Assembly: GCA_023431245.1 (NCBI GenBank)
Contig: JAEYXO010000149.1
Coordinates: 1 to 5,863 of the forward strand
Direction: 5' to 3'
Source: Pseudomonadota bacterium
Lineage (GTDB): Bacteria; Pseudomonadota; Gammaproteobacteria; Burkholderiales; SG8-41
Length of the DNA: 5,863 bases
Part shown: in pieces, positions 4,797 to 5,863 of the stretch
How positions within the stretch are numbered: the first letter of the stretch is position 1
Layout of the letters: each line of letters starts with the position of its first letter
The notes under the pieces: generated by a model
Told to the model about the DNA's origin: nothing
Seen by the model: only the letters and a program-made list of their open reading frames with translations
Databases searched by the model: none
Program-made: the position numbers and the translations under genes

Positions 4797-5863
4797 TCAG
4801 GTGATGCCGTGCAGCGCCAGCAGCGTATTCATCCGTGCCACCGCCAGTTCCGGCTTCTGCAGCAGGCCTGCTGCATCGGCCAGCCGGAACAGTTCCACAA
4901 AATGCATCAATGACCGCGCACTCTGCTGGCCGCCGACCATCGTGAAGTGCTCCTGGTGGCCGTTGAGCCAGGCCATGAACACGACGCCGGTTTTGTAGAA
5001 GCGCGTCGGCGCGCGGAAGATGTGGCGCGACAGCGGCACGGTGGGCACGAGGATGGCGTCGAATTTGGCACGGTCGTTTTGCGCCAGTGCGAGCAGCGCG
5101 GCGCTGGCGGCCGGGGCGATGGCGTCGAAGATGCCCAGCAATGCATCGCTGTGGCGCTGGTTGTCCGAATCACCGATTTCGTCGCCGGCAATGAGTTCGG
5201 CGTAGTTGAAGTCGTCGCCGGTGTACATGCGCACACCCGCGGGCAGGCGGCGGCGGACGGCGATTTCGATGTCCTTGTCGAGCAGCGACATCTTGATGCC
5301 GTCGACCTTGGCGGCATTGGCCTTGATCACGCCGAGGGCGGTTTCGACCGCCTGCGCGTTGTCGGTGCTGCCCCAGTAGCCTTTTAATGCGGGGTCGAAC
5401 ATGTCACCGAGCCAGTGCAGGATCATCGGCTGTTTGGCCTGGCGCAGGATGCGGTCGTAGACTTTTTCGTAGTCGGCGGGGCCACGCGCGACTTTCGCCA
5501 GCGCGCGGCTGGCCATCAGTACGATGCGGCCGCCGGCGGCTTCGATGGCTTCGACCTGTTCCTCGTAGGCGCGTATGACGTCGTCGATGGTTTTCGCATC
5601 TTCCGGCGCCAGCTGATCGGTGCCGCAACCGGAGGCGAGCAGCGCACCGGGGAAATCCTTCGCGGCATCCACCGAGCGGCGGATCAGTTCCAGCGACGCG
5701 GGCCAGTCCATGCCCATGCCGCGCTGCGCGGTGTCCATCGCTTCGGCGACGCCGAGGCCGAGACTCCACAGGTGGCGGCGATAGGCGAGGGTCGCGTCCC
5801 AGTCCACCGCACAGCCGATCCAGGGATCGATGTCGGCGCGCGGATCGGCGGCGACGTGGGCGG
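4797..5863 (-). CDS. DUF993 / dihydrodipicolinate synthase-like TIM-barrel protein, 5' partial
   Basis: The reading frame is open from the window edge to a TGA at 4799-4797, so the N-terminus is missing. The GTG at 5807 is internal: the 18 codons before it read as DUF993-like sequence (AHVAADPRADIDPW...). Of the visible 354 codons, family-like segments are WDATLAYRRHLWSLGLGVAE, AMDTAQRGMGMDWP, LHWLGDMFDP, VDGIKMSLLD and MYTGDDFNY. DUF993 proteins belong to the class I aldolase (DapA-like) TIM-barrel superfamily, and their substrates are not established to my knowledge. The Lys in GIKMS (codon 5294-5292) aligns with the Schiff-base lysine region (GIKxxxGD) of DapA. A sugar-acid or keto-acid lyase role is inferred only. 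A palindromic repeat follows the stop codon. Confidence 0.82.
   Translation of the reverse strand, partial: AHVAADPRADIDPWIGCAVDWDATLAYRRHLWSLGLGVAEAMDTAQRGMGMDWPASLELIRRSVDAAKDFPGALLASGCGTDQLAPEDAKTIDDVIRAYEEQVEAIEAAGGRIVLMASRALAKVARGPADYEKVYDRILRQAKQPMILHWLGDMFDPALKGYWGSTDNAQAVETALGVIKANAAKVDGIKMSLLDKDIEIAVRRRLPAGVRMYTGDDFNYAELIAGDEIGDSDNQRHSDALLGIFDAIAPAASAALLALAQNDRAKFDAILVPTVPLSRHIFRAPTRFYKTGVVFMAWLNGHQEHFTMVGGQQSARSLMHFVELFRLADAAGLLQKPELAVARMNTLLALHGIT

Overview
The window comes from a GC-rich genome. Betaproteobacteria (Rhodocyclales or Burkholderiales relatives) fit best, judging from the protein families, the strong GC bias of the long genes and two copies of a GTAGGGCGCATAAGCGCAGC-type intergenic palindrome. 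This placement is inference; no rRNA or taxonomic marker gene is present.

Left part (1-3640): a divergent catabolism-like locus. On the minus strand is an FMN-dependent 2-hydroxyacid dehydrogenase (mandelate/lactate dehydrogenase family, 409 aa), ending in a clear intrinsic terminator at 118-150. A 233-bp divergent intergenic region holds a 14-bp perfect palindrome next to an extended -10 candidate. On the plus strand follow a 143-aa protein with the type II dehydroquinase (AroQ) fold signature that lacks most of the family's catalytic residues, and, after a short hairpin repeat, a TTG-initiated 491-aa Old Yellow Enzyme-type flavoprotein with an N-terminal extension and an odd cysteine motif. 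Together they suggest a hydroxyacid oxidation / dehydratase-like / ene-reduction module, substrate unknown. In each protein a canonical active-site residue is altered, so standard product names should not be trusted.

Middle (3641-4790): an accessory island of visibly lower GC. It carries an unrecognised 145-aa membrane protein (plus strand) and a 105-aa XRE/HigA-like helix-turn-helix protein (minus strand) without an adjacent toxin. The HTH gene lies between two direct copies of the same palindromic repeat. Its promoter is near consensus, has an inverted repeat between -35 and -10, and places transcription initiation almost at the ATG, so the mRNA is probably leaderless.

Right end (4797-5863): the C-terminal part of a DUF993 / dihydrodipicolinate synthase-like TIM-barrel protein on the minus strand. 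Its N-terminus lies outside the window. It has a Schiff-base lysine candidate and may belong to a further catabolic cluster.
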